Below are positions 1 to 10,837 of a DNA stretch of 64,000 bases, one piece after another (the stretch's first letter is position 1; every line of letters starts with the position of its first letter). The stretch lies in the NCBI GenBank assembly GCA_028673005.1, contig CM054116.1, positions 76,210,572 to 76,274,571 on the forward strand. Reading direction: 5' to 3'. A program made the position numbers and the translations under genes. The notes under the pieces are model-generated. The model made no database searches. It was not told the origin of the DNA and saw only the letters and a program-made list of their open reading frames with translations. This stretch comes from Tanypteryx hageni (lineage: Eukaryota > Arthropoda > Insecta > Odonata > Petaluridae).

Positions 1-97
1 TGTCGACGCCTGTTATTTTGCTGCCGTTCTCACATGCAACCGCAATTGTTCGTTATTCTTGTCATCCGTACGCTCAGGACATTTTTAATCTCGAACT

Positions 98-178
98 ACG
101 ACTGTTTCGCCTCCATTCCAGGTGGCATCTTCAGGTCAGACCTGAAGATGCCACCTGGAATGGAGGCGAAACAGTCGT
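98..178. repeat. 40-bp palindrome with hammerhead-like core on both strands
   Basis: Positions 98-137 and 139-178 are reverse complements around a single central base at 138. On the plus strand the right arm holds CTGAAGA (142-148), then GCCACC (150-155), loop TGGAAT, GGAGGC (162-167) and GAAAC (168-172). The stem GCCACC/GGAGGC pairs at five of six positions. The symmetry puts the same module on the minus strand. The layout CTGANGA-stem-GAAA is that of a hammerhead ribozyme core, but there is an unpaired T between CTGAAGA and the stem, and no cleavage-site helix is visible. It may be the end of a Penelope-like or foldback element, a plain palindromic insertion, or an assembly fold-back artefact. 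The palindrome itself is certain; its function is not. Confidence 0.75.
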
Positions 179-374
179 CACTAGAAGAAACAACACGCGG
201 TAGAATCCCGAAAGTCTTGGAAGGATTTCATAAAGAGGTTGCAATTAAATAAAATCATGAAGGACAAAAACCGATTGAAAATTTATGTAAAAAGTTTCAT
301 GTAAATTTAAAACAAATAAACACGTAGCGTAAAAAATTTAAGTCAGAAACGACTCCAATGCATTATAATGATGT

Positions 375-3107
375 CAGTGGCGGCTCGTAGCTAAAATTAG
401 TGGGGGTGCTGCTCCAGAAAATTTTTAGCCTTTGTTTTAAAATTGTGTAAAAGGAAAAAAACATGTATAAAAATAAAATTTATTCAGGAACTTGATAAAA
501 TCTTAACAAAAAAAAACAAACATTTTTTACCTACTTTAACTTAAATTGTTACAGTTCAAGCTTGATCTATTCATTTAAAATGAAATCCATTCTTCTTGTT
601 TTAATTTGCGCAATCTCTGGATGACAATTGAGGAAATTTTTCTCCATTGAAAGTACTGCAAGCACATTTAGTCTTTCCGAATTCATAGTGCTTCTTAAAA
701 AAGTTTTTATTCTTTTTAATGTTGAAAAGCAGCGCTCTGCCTCTGATGTAGTCATGAGAATTGTCAAGAGGATTTTTATCAGTTTCGTAATTTCACTAAA
801 AACATCATCTAGATTATTTTCCAAGATAAATTTCAGCAGCTCAATTAATTTGCAATATTCATGAATATCATTCCTACAATAGAATACTTTTAGTTCAGTT
901 TCAAGCTTTTCTTTGTCAATCATGGGATAAGCTTCAGAGGTCAGTACTATCTCTTTTGTGGGATGTTCATTCTTAAATCTAGTGAAGCATTTCTTGTTGA
1001 ACAATTTAGCAGCTACTAAGTGTTTAGTGGAAGAATATCTGTCCATTATATCAACACATATATAGTCACACACTTCCTTAGCTTCTGCCATGAGTGTCTT
1101 TGAAGGATCCTCACAGTACTTTGAGTTTCTCAATTCTAAAATAGCAGTTTTGAAATTTGTTATATATTCATTAACTTTAAACACACTAATTTCTCGAGAT
1201 TGCATTTGGTTGTAAATTATTTCAACATGAGACATAATCTGATGAAAAAGCTCTAACCAAAACTTGAAATTATCATCATTCAGGTATTTTAAAATTCCTG
1301 TTGCTTCTGCAATGGTTTGATCTGCATTTGATGTTGACTGAATTTCAGTAAGGCAGTTTTTTAAAGGTTGCAAATTTTCATGAACTCTGTTTATGGTCCG
1401 TATGTTGAAATTCCACCTTGTAGAGGATGGACGTGGAATGCTGACGTCCATATGTTTCTTGAGAATGGACACACGTTGTGGTGATCTTGAGAAGAATGTT
1501 GGAATAGCCGGAATGTTAGAGAAAAATATTCTTGCGTTTCGTGTAATACTTGCTGCATTTCTCATTATTAAATTAAGTTGATGTGCATAACAGTGAATGA
1601 AATGTGCATTACTTTCATTTTTGCTTGAACTCCTGCTTTTTTGCCTTTCATGACATTTGCACCATCAAATGTCTGAGCTATCAGTTTTTGTCCATTTCCT
1701 TGAAGGATTATGTCCAATTGTTCTAAAATACGTTTTGATATGCCATCTGCAGTTTGATTTTCTGGAATAAAGAATCCCCAAAAACGCTCAAATATTTCTT
1801 CATTCAATACGTACCGTAGAACAAGGACCATTTGAGTGTGTTCCGAAACATCTGTTGTGTCATCAGCCATGACAGCTACAAAGGAAGCTTTTCTAATTTC
1901 CGTCCTTATCTCCTCATGGTATATTTGTAGCAGGCAGTCAAGTATCTCATTCTGAATGGTCTTAGAAACACCTTTGAAGACTGCACTGGTTTCTAAGTGA
2001 TTCTTCAAATCTGATTCTAATTTAGATGCAAAATTTACTAATCCTCTAAATACCCCTGGATTTACTGAATCGTCTTTTTCATCATGTCCACGTAGGGGAG
2101 TTTCAAAGTTTCCACAAAAGTAAATGCAGTCTATTATTTTGGACAAAATTTCACGGTTCTTTTTAACTTTTATATTATGCTCATTGATTGAAAGTCTGTA
2201 TGCCTCACTAAGTTTCTCCTTAATACTTACGGTTCCTAAAAGTGACAGTGAAAGAACATTATCAACGTGCTTCTTTGACTTCTCATGCTTTTCAGTTTTT
2301 TCTTTCATTTTGTTTATATTTCTAAAACCATCTTTTGTCCACGGTACATCACCTCCAAACAGCAAACACGGGAAGCAAAACAGTGCATTTTTTACTTCAC
2401 AGCCGCAAAACCAACTTTTCCGTTGGTACCATTCAGAATTAAAGCTACGAATATATTTCTTGTTGTTGCTTTTGCCTGGCTGAGATATTAGAATATCAGG
2501 TGTTGAACGACCTCTTTTCTTAACTGTAACTTTCTCATGGAGAGATAGCTGTGAAAACTTAAGCTGTTGAAGGTCACTTACAGTCACAGAACTTATTTCT
2601 TGGGGATGCAAGGCCATGGTTAAAGTTTTCTGTTAAATAAAAGAACCGAAAAAAATGAATCAAATAGAATAGCTGGAAGCAGAATAATAATCTAATTCTA
2701 CACTCTTCTACACTTTATCACATTCAAGAATATGGTACACAGTTTTTAAGCACAACACACGCTGAGTAAAAAAACTTCCTTCCACCATCACGCCAGAGCC
2801 GGCACTGCGAGAGCAGTCCCGCCTTCCTCCCCACCCCCCTCCTATGTGCGCATGCGCACAACAGTCAAACACCACGTCGCTGGCACTGTGAAGCGCACAG
2901 TTCCATACAAAGATTTTTGTATCTTTTTCATAAACTGGGGGATGGCTACTGAAGTACTGACATTAAGCTTAAGGAATATATATTGTACTACAAAAATAAA
3001 GAAAGAATTAAAGAAAAAAGGACTCATTATATTAAATGTTATCGATAATATCAAGTGGAAATAGGGGGTGCTGCAGTTCCGCAGTGCCTATACACGAGCC
3101 GCCACTG
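375..3107 (-). mobile_element. hAT DNA transposon, nearly intact (ZMYM1/DUF4371 type)
   Basis: The element is bounded by identical 14-bp terminal inverted repeats, CAGTGGCGGCTCGT at 375-388 and its reverse complement at 3094-3107. The subterminal GGGGGTGCTGC/GCAGC tracts are also partly mirrored. The only long coding sequence inside is a hAT transposase on the minus strand, and the 2.7-kb length suits an autonomous hAT. hAT elements normally duplicate 8 bp of target. Here only the four bases ATGT abut both ends, so the duplication has decayed or was never formed. It is the best-preserved transposon in the window. Confidence 0.9.
567..2617 (-). pseudogene. hAT transposase with one frameshift
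   Basis: Two open frames, 2617-1568 (349 aa) and 1565-567 (332 aa), together cover a full-length transposase of the ZMYM1-like/DUF4371 hAT group. The N-terminal half has a TTF-type zinc finger (FCGCEV, then FCFPCLLFGG, then paired His in EKHEKSKKH). Next comes the RNase H-like fold with the acidic motifs MADDTTDVS and TFDGANVM. The second frame ends in the hAT dimerisation region, TSEAERCFSTLKRIKTFLRS. Just before the first frame stops, the minus strand in the other frame reads HFIHCYAHQLNLIMRN, the usual family sequence. A single lost base near 1605-1612 therefore explains the break. The start at 2617 follows a non-coding leader inside the terminal repeat. The element is probably inactive unless the frameshift is a sequencing error. 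Confidence 0.88.
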
Positions 3108-5483
3108 ATGTTTACTATACATAAAAGTTGTCAAAATTTTTATTCAATTCAGTGATTTTTGTCAAATTGACTGATCTTTTAAAGGTTAATTTTATCGATT
3201 CTGAATTTTAGATTCTCAAGCTGCTTATGCACATGTGATTTCTTTTCACTTGACTGTTGAGACAAAGCATTATTCTGTTTGTTATGATTTAGGAAATATA
3301 TTAAGAATTTCAGTAAATATCTATGAGCAACTGCAGTTCAATTGACATAGTTTGGCACTGTCCATTACACGGAACAGTACCCTGTGTATCAAAAAATACC
3401 TAGATCATGTTCTTAGCCTAATCATGTCTTTCTAATTGAACTAACATCTTAATGCTTATTTACTTTGATTTTGTTTTTACAGAATACATAGTGTTGATAG
3501 ATGCATCTCTATTATTGGTATGCCCATTTTCAATTTTCAAAATCTATCAAATCCTAAAGGTTTTATTGCCAAATATCTATATATAATTTTTAATGATGAC
3601 ATTTTTATGCGGATTATATATGAAAATTTTGGTAAAAAGACTAATGCTGTATGATAATAAAATTTTTCCAGCATCTCCTGATTACGACACATGAACCTTC
3701 TTGAAGAGTCAATGTGGGATCGGAGGAAGACATCGTTGTGAAATAGTGTTTTTCAGTAGCATTTAATAGAAAAAACTTTTGTAGAAAGTGTTAGATATTA
3801 AGGGTACTTATTTTTCTTTTTATATTTTGATGCACATATTTTGATTCATTGTACTGTAATATGCCTGTGTATAGAGTGTTAGTAATATGTAGTGCATGGT
3901 GACGGATGATCTGGGTTATATTTAGAATGCACGCTAGAATGGGTCAGGGTAGAACATGCATGTGAATGTATGGTGCATGGAATGAGTGATATTTGCTAAG
4001 TAATTGTTTTCTCTCCTTAGGTATATCAACGGAGATGAGAGTTGGTCAACATTTTTGAGGAAATTATTCAAGTCGGTGTCATATCAGGCTATTCTGCATT
4101 GTTTGGTATAGTTCAATTTATTGAGGGATTTGCTCCTTGTTGGAGGAGCTTGTAGACCTAGGTCACGACATGGTCTCAGTACCCATGGATTAGGGCTGGA
4201 GTATTCTGGCGATGTCATCCATGTAAAATATGTGGCAACGATGGCAAGAGCATTACCTCCGCTGGTGCCAATGGAAATATGCTCAAATTTCATAAATTAT
4301 TAATGAGCGAATTTTCTCATATACCAATTTATTCCTATAATGAGTTTGGTGTTGTAGGCAAAAGGTTTGGTTGTTTTATCGTTGAATACAAGGGAAGCAG
4401 TCAGCAGTGCAAGAGTTTAGGAATCTTTAATTTGAACATTGCTGGTTTGAATCATCAACATGTTTATACCAAGGACCTGTTGACTTGGGAATTTTGTTTT
4501 CCGTTTTTCTTGCTAGGCTCTGTTTTTATATGTAATCTATCTTATGCTGAATTGATTTTTGGGGTATCATTTTAAAATGATATTGCAAACTAGGCAGTTT
4601 GTCTTGATCTTTACAATTTCATTCCTGTACTGGTAGATGTTTGAGATGAAATGAAAAATGCACACATGCAGGCAAAGGTTTGAATGGAGAGAGCATTTGT
4701 GTAGCTGGTGTTTGTGTACAGTGCAAATGCTGAGGATTGAATGCCAAAATAGTATGGGTTATTACTATAGGAGTGAATGAAAGGAGGAATAAATAGCAGA
4801 ATGTCTGATTTTTAAGTTATATGATTGATGTTTATTATAAATACATTTGTGTGTGGATGAAACCAATATTTCTGCATGCATCTCTTTAATTTCTGAAGAT
4901 CATTGCTTTGTGAATTAGCATGTGAGCAAGTTGATGACTCAGTATATTTGTTTTGTGAGTTAATTCGTAGTTGTTGATATGGAAATTTAATCTAAAATTG
5001 GATCTATGGCATTACTTTTACAGCTATAATTAAAACCTATTGAAATCTTAAATAAATATAAGACCTCAAAATTTCTGAAAATCTTATGTTATCTGTATGC
5101 ATATTTGTATTTTGATTTCAATGAGAAATGTTAACTTTGTTTTATGTTTGGATATGTGTGAAACTTATAAAATTTTACCTTGCACTAAATCCATTTTTCA
5201 TGTAATTTTTAAAACTGTAACTATAAATATATTTTCTATAATTTATTGAAAAACAGCTTGGAAATTCGGTTTTCTGCTGAAATCATTTCACTGAGCAAAA
5301 TTTCATTTTGTGAGAAACAAAAGAAAACCTATATTAAAAATTTGATTCAATGCCCTGCTTCTGGAAATGTTGATATTAAGCACAAATGTGTTGAAACATT
5401 GAAGACCCCGTAGGTTAAAAGTCTTTAAAAAATAAATGGAAAATATACCATGTTCAATTCAAGGTTTCTGGAATTCATCAGCA
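3108..5483. other. Unannotated AT-rich spacer
   Basis: No coding sequence with recognisable motifs and no clear repeat boundaries. There are pyrimidine-AG stretches that look like splice acceptors, for example before 3481 and 4020. The short frames after them carry no domain I can name and are interrupted within tens of codons. Confidence 0.4.
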
Positions 5484-7290
5484 AATAATAATAATAATAA
5501 TTTTATTTCATCAACGTGATTTGCTATAACAAATATAGGACAAGTCAGAAATACAAAAATGAAAATACTATACAAATGGAGACAGTGAAAAATACAGAAT
5601 CCATTCAAATATTCAGCATCGATCATGGAGACATGAATTTGTCAATAGAATAAAAGCATTTTTAATAAGGTAATCTCAAACTTTTCTTAATTACATGGTG
5701 GCTAACACCATTTTTCAACCAATTTGTTAAAAAATACAGTTCCTGCATATATTGTGCTCTTACTATACAAGTGGAGGTTGTGAGACAAGATACAATAATC
5801 TTGCTTTTTCCTAGTGTTGTACTTATATACATCATTATTACATTTTAAGCCAAGCAGACTAGAGTTTTGTATAATAAATAAAATAGAATACAAGATGTAA
5901 ATGCAGGGAAGAGTTAGCAGATTCAGTTGGATAAATAATTCCCTACAGCTATCCCGTTTTTTGGATTTAGATAAAATTCTAACTGCTCATTTTGCAGTCT
6001 GAATAGACGTAAAGAATGGCAAGAGTGACCCCAAACAATGATTCCATATTTTAAATATGTGTATATGTAGGCATAATAGGCTGACTGAGCAGTAGATTGA
6101 TTAGTAACTTGCATCAACCTTCTTAAGAGGAAGCAGCCTGAACTGACTTTTTTAGAAATCATTTCTATGTGGGCCTCCCACTGTAGAGATTCATGTATAT
6201 GTATATCAAGGAATTTAACAACGGAGGAGTCACTCACTGATTTACCAGTAATTTTTAGCAGTGGGATCTCCAGTATTTTTCTCTGACATGAATGAAACTG
6301 GGTAAAAGTAGATTTCACACAGTTTAGAAAAACATTATTGGCTTCACACCATCTTTCCATCTTTGAAACAGCACCCTGAAGACTAGCAGGATGGCTAGGG
6401 TTCAGAAGTAAATGGCTGGTGTCATCAGCAAACATAAAAAGGTTTCCTTCACTTAAATAGGAAGGCAAATCATTAATTTATAGAAGAAACAGCAAAGGGC
6501 CAAGAGTGGATTCTTGAGGAATGCCTCTTGTCACAGTTTGCTGGTTGGAGGTGAATTTCCTGCCATAAGCTGTTGAGTATATAGTAACAGCTTGTTTCCT
6601 GTTGGTGAGGAAGGTTTTGAGCCATTGATTGGCAACACCTAAGATACCATAGGCATTTAGTTTGTTTAAGAGGATAGCATGATCCACTGAATCAAAAGCC
6701 TTTGACAGATCATTAAAGACACCAACTAAACTACAATGATTATCAAATTCCTCTAGTATAATTTTAATTTCAAGGGGAAGGTGCCATTGCTTAGAGATTC
6801 ATTAGCAATATGGATGATAGGGGAAACAAGGCACTGGCTAACACCCCCTCTGAGTATTGAGCGTGGAACATCATCCCACCCAGAGGAATGCTTTGTACTA
6901 ATTTTACTGAATACTGATTTTATTTCTTGCTCGTAAACTGGGTAGAGAAATATTATTTTACTACATATTTAAAAGTGGGAATGAAGACAGATCATGAATA
7001 TCACCAGATGGTTTGGATTTTAATAGATTATTTATCACTCCCGAGTAGTGACTGTTGAAATGATTGACTATTGTCAAAGGGTCAGAGACAATCTGGTCAT
7101 TGATAAGAATAGTTTCAATAGGAGAATTATTTCTGGAAATAGCTGTACAATTTTTAATAATTCGCCATGCTGACTTAGTACGATTGCTAGAGCTATTAAT
7201 TAGATTAATATTATAATTTCTTTTTGTTTCAGTCACTAATTTTTGGAATTTTTACTTATGCTCAAGATAAAGTTGTTTGTCAGAAATTAT
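5484..7290 (-). mobile_element. 5'-truncated LINE (CR1/Jockey-like non-LTR retrotransposon)
   Basis: The element reads on the minus strand. Its 3' end is an (ATT)n microsatellite tail, seen as (AAT)n at 5484-5500 on the plus strand, a typical tail for CR1/Jockey-type elements. About 200 bp of 3' untranslated sequence separates the tail from the end of the reverse transcriptase at 5702. Toward the 5' side the coding sequence runs through the linker preceding the reverse transcriptase and stops near 7290. The endonuclease and any ORF1 are missing, which fits ordinary 5' truncation during insertion. No target-site duplication was identified. Confidence 0.8.
5702..7240 (-). pseudogene. Non-LTR reverse transcriptase fragment
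   Basis: Pieces of one reverse transcriptase appear in order: linker (7236-6961, e.g. TKSAWRIIKNCTAI), a segment around 6900-6780 (IANESLSNGTFPLEIK), palm block A (DLSKAFDSVDH near 6690-6720), the RGIPQESTLGPLLF block, the catalytic FADDT motif (6468-5923), and the C-terminal region to 5702 with KYNTRKKQDY and FNKLVEKW. Damage is visible. An in-frame TAA follows LLFLL just before the NDLPSYLS segment. There is a frame change near 5925. Between PLEIK and ILEEFDNH (around 6775) the finger region that normally carries the YRPIS block is absent, implying an internal deletion of roughly 90 codons. It is non-functional; the family assignment (CR1 or Jockey clade) is tentative. Confidence 0.82.
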
Positions 7291-9010
7291 AAAGAAATCT
7301 GACATACATTACATCAGTGATGGCAAGGATCTGACTGATCAAGAAGCACTAACAACCTCTTTAAATGTGCAGTATGAAGGAATGCATGTTGAGTTGGAGA
7401 CATCTGGATCTCCTCCTAGGGCTTTATCATGTAATAATTCACCCACCAAGGAGGAGTTGAGAATTAAGATGAGAATGCTGCATAAAAAGTACCAGAGAAA
7501 GATAAAGGTGTTGCAGCAAATGAAACATATGTATGGAAAGCAAATTGCTTCCATGAAAAATGTTATAAATAGTTTAAAGGAAAGAAATATGGTAGCACAG
7601 GAGAATTTGGAGATTCTTTCCAGCATTGATGTGTCTCATGGGGAAATATTAAAACGCCGAATTGCAAACTATTGCTAAACTATTACTTACCCAAGGCATA
7701 TAATTATGTAAGGAGGGAGTTTGATTCTTGCTTGCCTCACCCAAAAACCTTATCAAAATGGTACAAAGTGTCAATGGTAATGCTGGTTTTACTAAGGAGG
7801 CATTCCGTGCCATCAAAACTTTAACTTCAAAAAATGATTTTAAAATTGTTTGCTCATTGGTAATGAATGAGATGGCCATTCAAAGGCATCTCCAGTACAA
7901 TAGTGGTGAATACCATGGGTATGTTGATATTGGCACTGGACTAGATGGGGATGACAGAGCATTAGCTAAAGATGTGTTGGTTCTGATGGTTGTAGCAATA
8001 AATGGTTCATGGAAAGTTCCAGTTGCATATTTTTTAACAGATGGAGTGTCTGGAGAACAAAAGGCACATCTAGTTAAGCAATGCCTAGTGTTACCCCATG
8101 AATCAGAGGTCAGAGTTATTTCCATAACCTCTGATGCTGCCCCAAGTAATTTTGCCATGGCTAAAGAATTAGGATGCATCTTGGAGTCAGGTAACTTTTG
8201 ACCATCCTGTCATCAATCAGAAAGTTTTTATTTTTCCTGATCATTGTCATATGATGAAATTGATAAGGAACACATTAGGTGAAAAAAATATTTGTATTTA
8301 AAAATGGAGGCAAAGTTTCTTGGAGCTATCTTCTTAAGCTCCATAACATTAAAAAAAAACAGAAGGAATGAAACTGGCCAAGCAAAACATGAAAGTCAGA
8401 TTTGCTACTCAGCTTCTAAGTAGGTCATTGGCTATTGCACAAAAAACCTGCCTAGACATGAAATTGGCTGACTTTGATGGATGTGAGGAAACCATAAAAT
8501 TCCTCATTTATTTCAATTATTTATTTGATATACTAAATAGCAAGAATTTAAAGCACCTTGGGTACAAGAAACCTCTAAATAAAGAAAACTGGGCTCAAAC
8601 AAGTCAGCATTTCCAAAACATATATAGCTATATACAGGAGCTAAGAATTTCAGAAGGTGGGGAATTAGTGCTCAAAAGCAAAAGGAAAACTGGATTTTTA
8701 GGTCTGATGATATGCATTGAGACAATATTATCCTTATGCCATGAAATTTTTGCTTCCAATGCCTTTCTCTACCTCCCCATGCACAAATTAAGCCAGGATC
8801 ACATAGAGCTTTTCTTTGGCATTATCAGAATGCATGATGATGTTGTGAGTTAACAAGGAACAGAAATTCAAGAGGGTTAATTTTTCCATCTGCTGACGTT
8901 ATTAATGTATGCAAGGTATGTAAAAAAATTGTTAGAATGGCACAAGCAGTGGTGGTATTTTCATGCAAAAGAAATTTATTGTAAGGTGGCTCTGTACATT
9001 TGTTATGTAA
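7277..9010 (+). pseudogene. P-element/THAP9-like transposase, multiply frameshifted
   Basis: The order of motifs matches P-element transposases and THAP9. First is a lysine-rich coiled coil (about 7425-7620). Next is a segment containing YYLPKAYNYVRREF and LPHPKTLSKWY (about 7690-7765, in another frame). The RNase H-like core (7728-8201) has GYVDIGTG with the first catalytic Asp codon at 7926-7928 and ITSDAAPSN with the second. After a frame change, FPDHCHMMKLIRNTL follows (from about 8250). The segment at 8368-8853 ends in LSQDHIELFFGIIRMH, the block holding the catalytic Glu, and GLIFPSADVINVCKVCKK lies near 8880-8930. At least five frame changes are needed, several of them at A- or T-runs. 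The N-terminal THAP zinc finger is not visible, and the 5' boundary with the neighbouring LINE is unresolved. A possible AATAAA lies at 9282-9287. Confidence 0.82.
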
Positions 9011-9189
9011 CATTTTGTGGGAACATGTATATTTAAAGATTTGGAAAGTCATAACTGTGACCAAGAGTTAATGTTTGGACATAAAGATTATCTCCTACAT
9101 GTAATTGCAGAAAAGTATGTGTATCAGACTGCATTATGTGTGCAAGAAATCAATTGATACTTTTGAAAGTAAAAGGCAGTTGTTTAATA

Positions 9190-10200
9190 AATTAATTTTG
9201 TTTGAGGGAAATTAATCTTTAATATATATACATATATTTTCAGTAATCACTGTGATTTTTACATGTTTTGTAATAATGCCCAATAAAATCTATAAAATAC
9301 CCGTGGACTAGCCTTTCTTCCACCTTCATCCCTTCATGCTATTCATATTTCAGGTGCTTTAATACACAGGTATGTATATAAATTTTATTACTTCTTGATG
9401 AAACTCACAAGACATTTGTGGCAGACAACATTTTGGACTACATCTAGAATCGCCTCTGTTCTTCAGTAGGTGCCTAATCAATGATTGCTTAGGATGGATT
9501 CACAACGAGGAGGTAAAATACAAAATCAAAGCACAATGCATAATATGGCCTTCTCGTTTTACACCAAATCTTAATGGTTGCTTTCTGTACAATAATCTTG
9601 ATTTCTCCCAGAAGAAGCATATACATACTTCTGATAAATAGCCTAAATATGTAACATAAGTATAGCTGGGTTGATTTTTGCTAGAACAGCTCTTCAAGCT
9701 AATTTTAGTAATTTCCTAGGCTGTATAATAGTGACTACTGGGTTGTACAAGGATGGCTGCTGGCAGGAGTTTGTATGAGAAGAAGAAGAAAGAAATACAT
9801 TTGTGTCTCATATAGTGAATATGAGTCTTATAATCACCTTAATCCAAGCACTGAATTAAATGCCTTGCATTTTCAACATATAAAAATTGCTGCATGAAAA
9901 TGTAATTTTTAAACATTTGGGTTTTATGGTGAAATCAGTGAATGGGAAAAATGCTTTCGGGTTGTAGAGATAGGCAAATTTCTAAACCTTTTGAATAATA
10001 GTCAATCCTTTCATTGAGCATAAGAATAGTAGCCAGTGCAGTAAAAAAAGTTTTATGCATTCTTAAGGAAAGTATTAGTCCCCCTCTAGAGTATAAATCG
10101 CATATTCCTTGGGAACTGTTTTCGTTTATTGCATTTACTAAATGAATCAAGCATTCCTACCATATCTCAATCGTCTAGGAACCTGAGTACGTAGCTACTT
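9190..10200. other. Unannotated spacer after the P-like element
   Basis: The first part may be the 3' non-coding end of the P-like element, with AATAAA at 9282. Beyond it I see no motif, repeat boundary or plausible coding frame. P-element inverted repeats were looked for and not recognised. Confidence 0.35.
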
Positions 10201-10269
10201 TGAAAATACTGTAAAAACATCGGGCATTTAGAATATCAATCGGTAGCCACTTGGAAATGTATAGACATA

Positions 10270-10710
10270 CTGAAATCTGTTTATTATAGTTATTTTTATG
10301 CTAGAACATCATTTGGTATAATATTCTGGGGCTCTTCACCACCTCTGCTGCAGGAAGTATTTCTTTTACAGAAGTGAATCATTAGAAGTATGCTAGGTGA
10401 ATCTTACAGAGCTTCATGCAAGCCTTTGTTTAAGAAACTTGAAATATTATCTATCCCTTGTGTGTACATATACTGTCTAACTATGCTGATAAAAAAGAAT
10501 CTTTATCTATTTCCCCAAAATATTGATTTCCACAACTATGCCACAAGAGGACATTTAGATATTCATTTAGGATTTCATAATAAATTGATGGCTCATAGAG
10601 GGCCTGTTTCAATGGTATCGAAACTATACAATAATCTGCCAAGGTGTATCAAACTCATTAACAACATTAGTGGAATCAAAATTGAGGTAAAAACATTTCT
10701 ACTGAAATAA
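10270..10710 (+). pseudogene. C-terminal reverse transcriptase remnant
   Basis: The translation reads SVYYSYFYARTSFGIIFWG and then QEVFLLQK, an in-frame stop, and a frame beginning MLGESYRASCKPLFKKLEIL. This continues through IPCVYIYCLTMLIKKNL, HNYATRGHLDIHL and KLYNNLPRCIKLI. It is the familiar C-terminal domain of CR1/Jockey reverse transcriptases downstream of the palm. The same region in the minus-strand LINE at 5.7-5.9 kb is clearly diverged, so the two come from different families. One nonsense codon (TAG, near 10384) interrupts it. Confidence 0.78.
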
Positions 10711-10837
10711 TGTTTTTATGACGAGAGTGAATATATGTTGTAATTATTCTGTTTGTTTATTTAGTTGTGATTTCTACTTTAAATTTTCGTATTTACTTTG
10801 TAACATCGTAAATTAGAGGATTCTTTCATTTCATGTA

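Noticed and set aside
367..3115. 8-bp target duplication for the 375-3107 hAT element
   Set aside because: The adjoining octamers differ (AATGATGT and ATGTTTAC); only ATGT is shared next to the ends.
4020..4303. Possible host exon after a CTCTCCTTAG acceptor
   Set aside because: Frames close within about 35 codons in the accepted phase, and the other frames show no domain I can name with confidence.
8191..8367. GTAACT at 8191 as a splice donor and an intron in the P-like transposase
   Set aside because: Family-like protein sequence continues directly after it in the next frame, so a one-base frameshift explains the break better than an intron.
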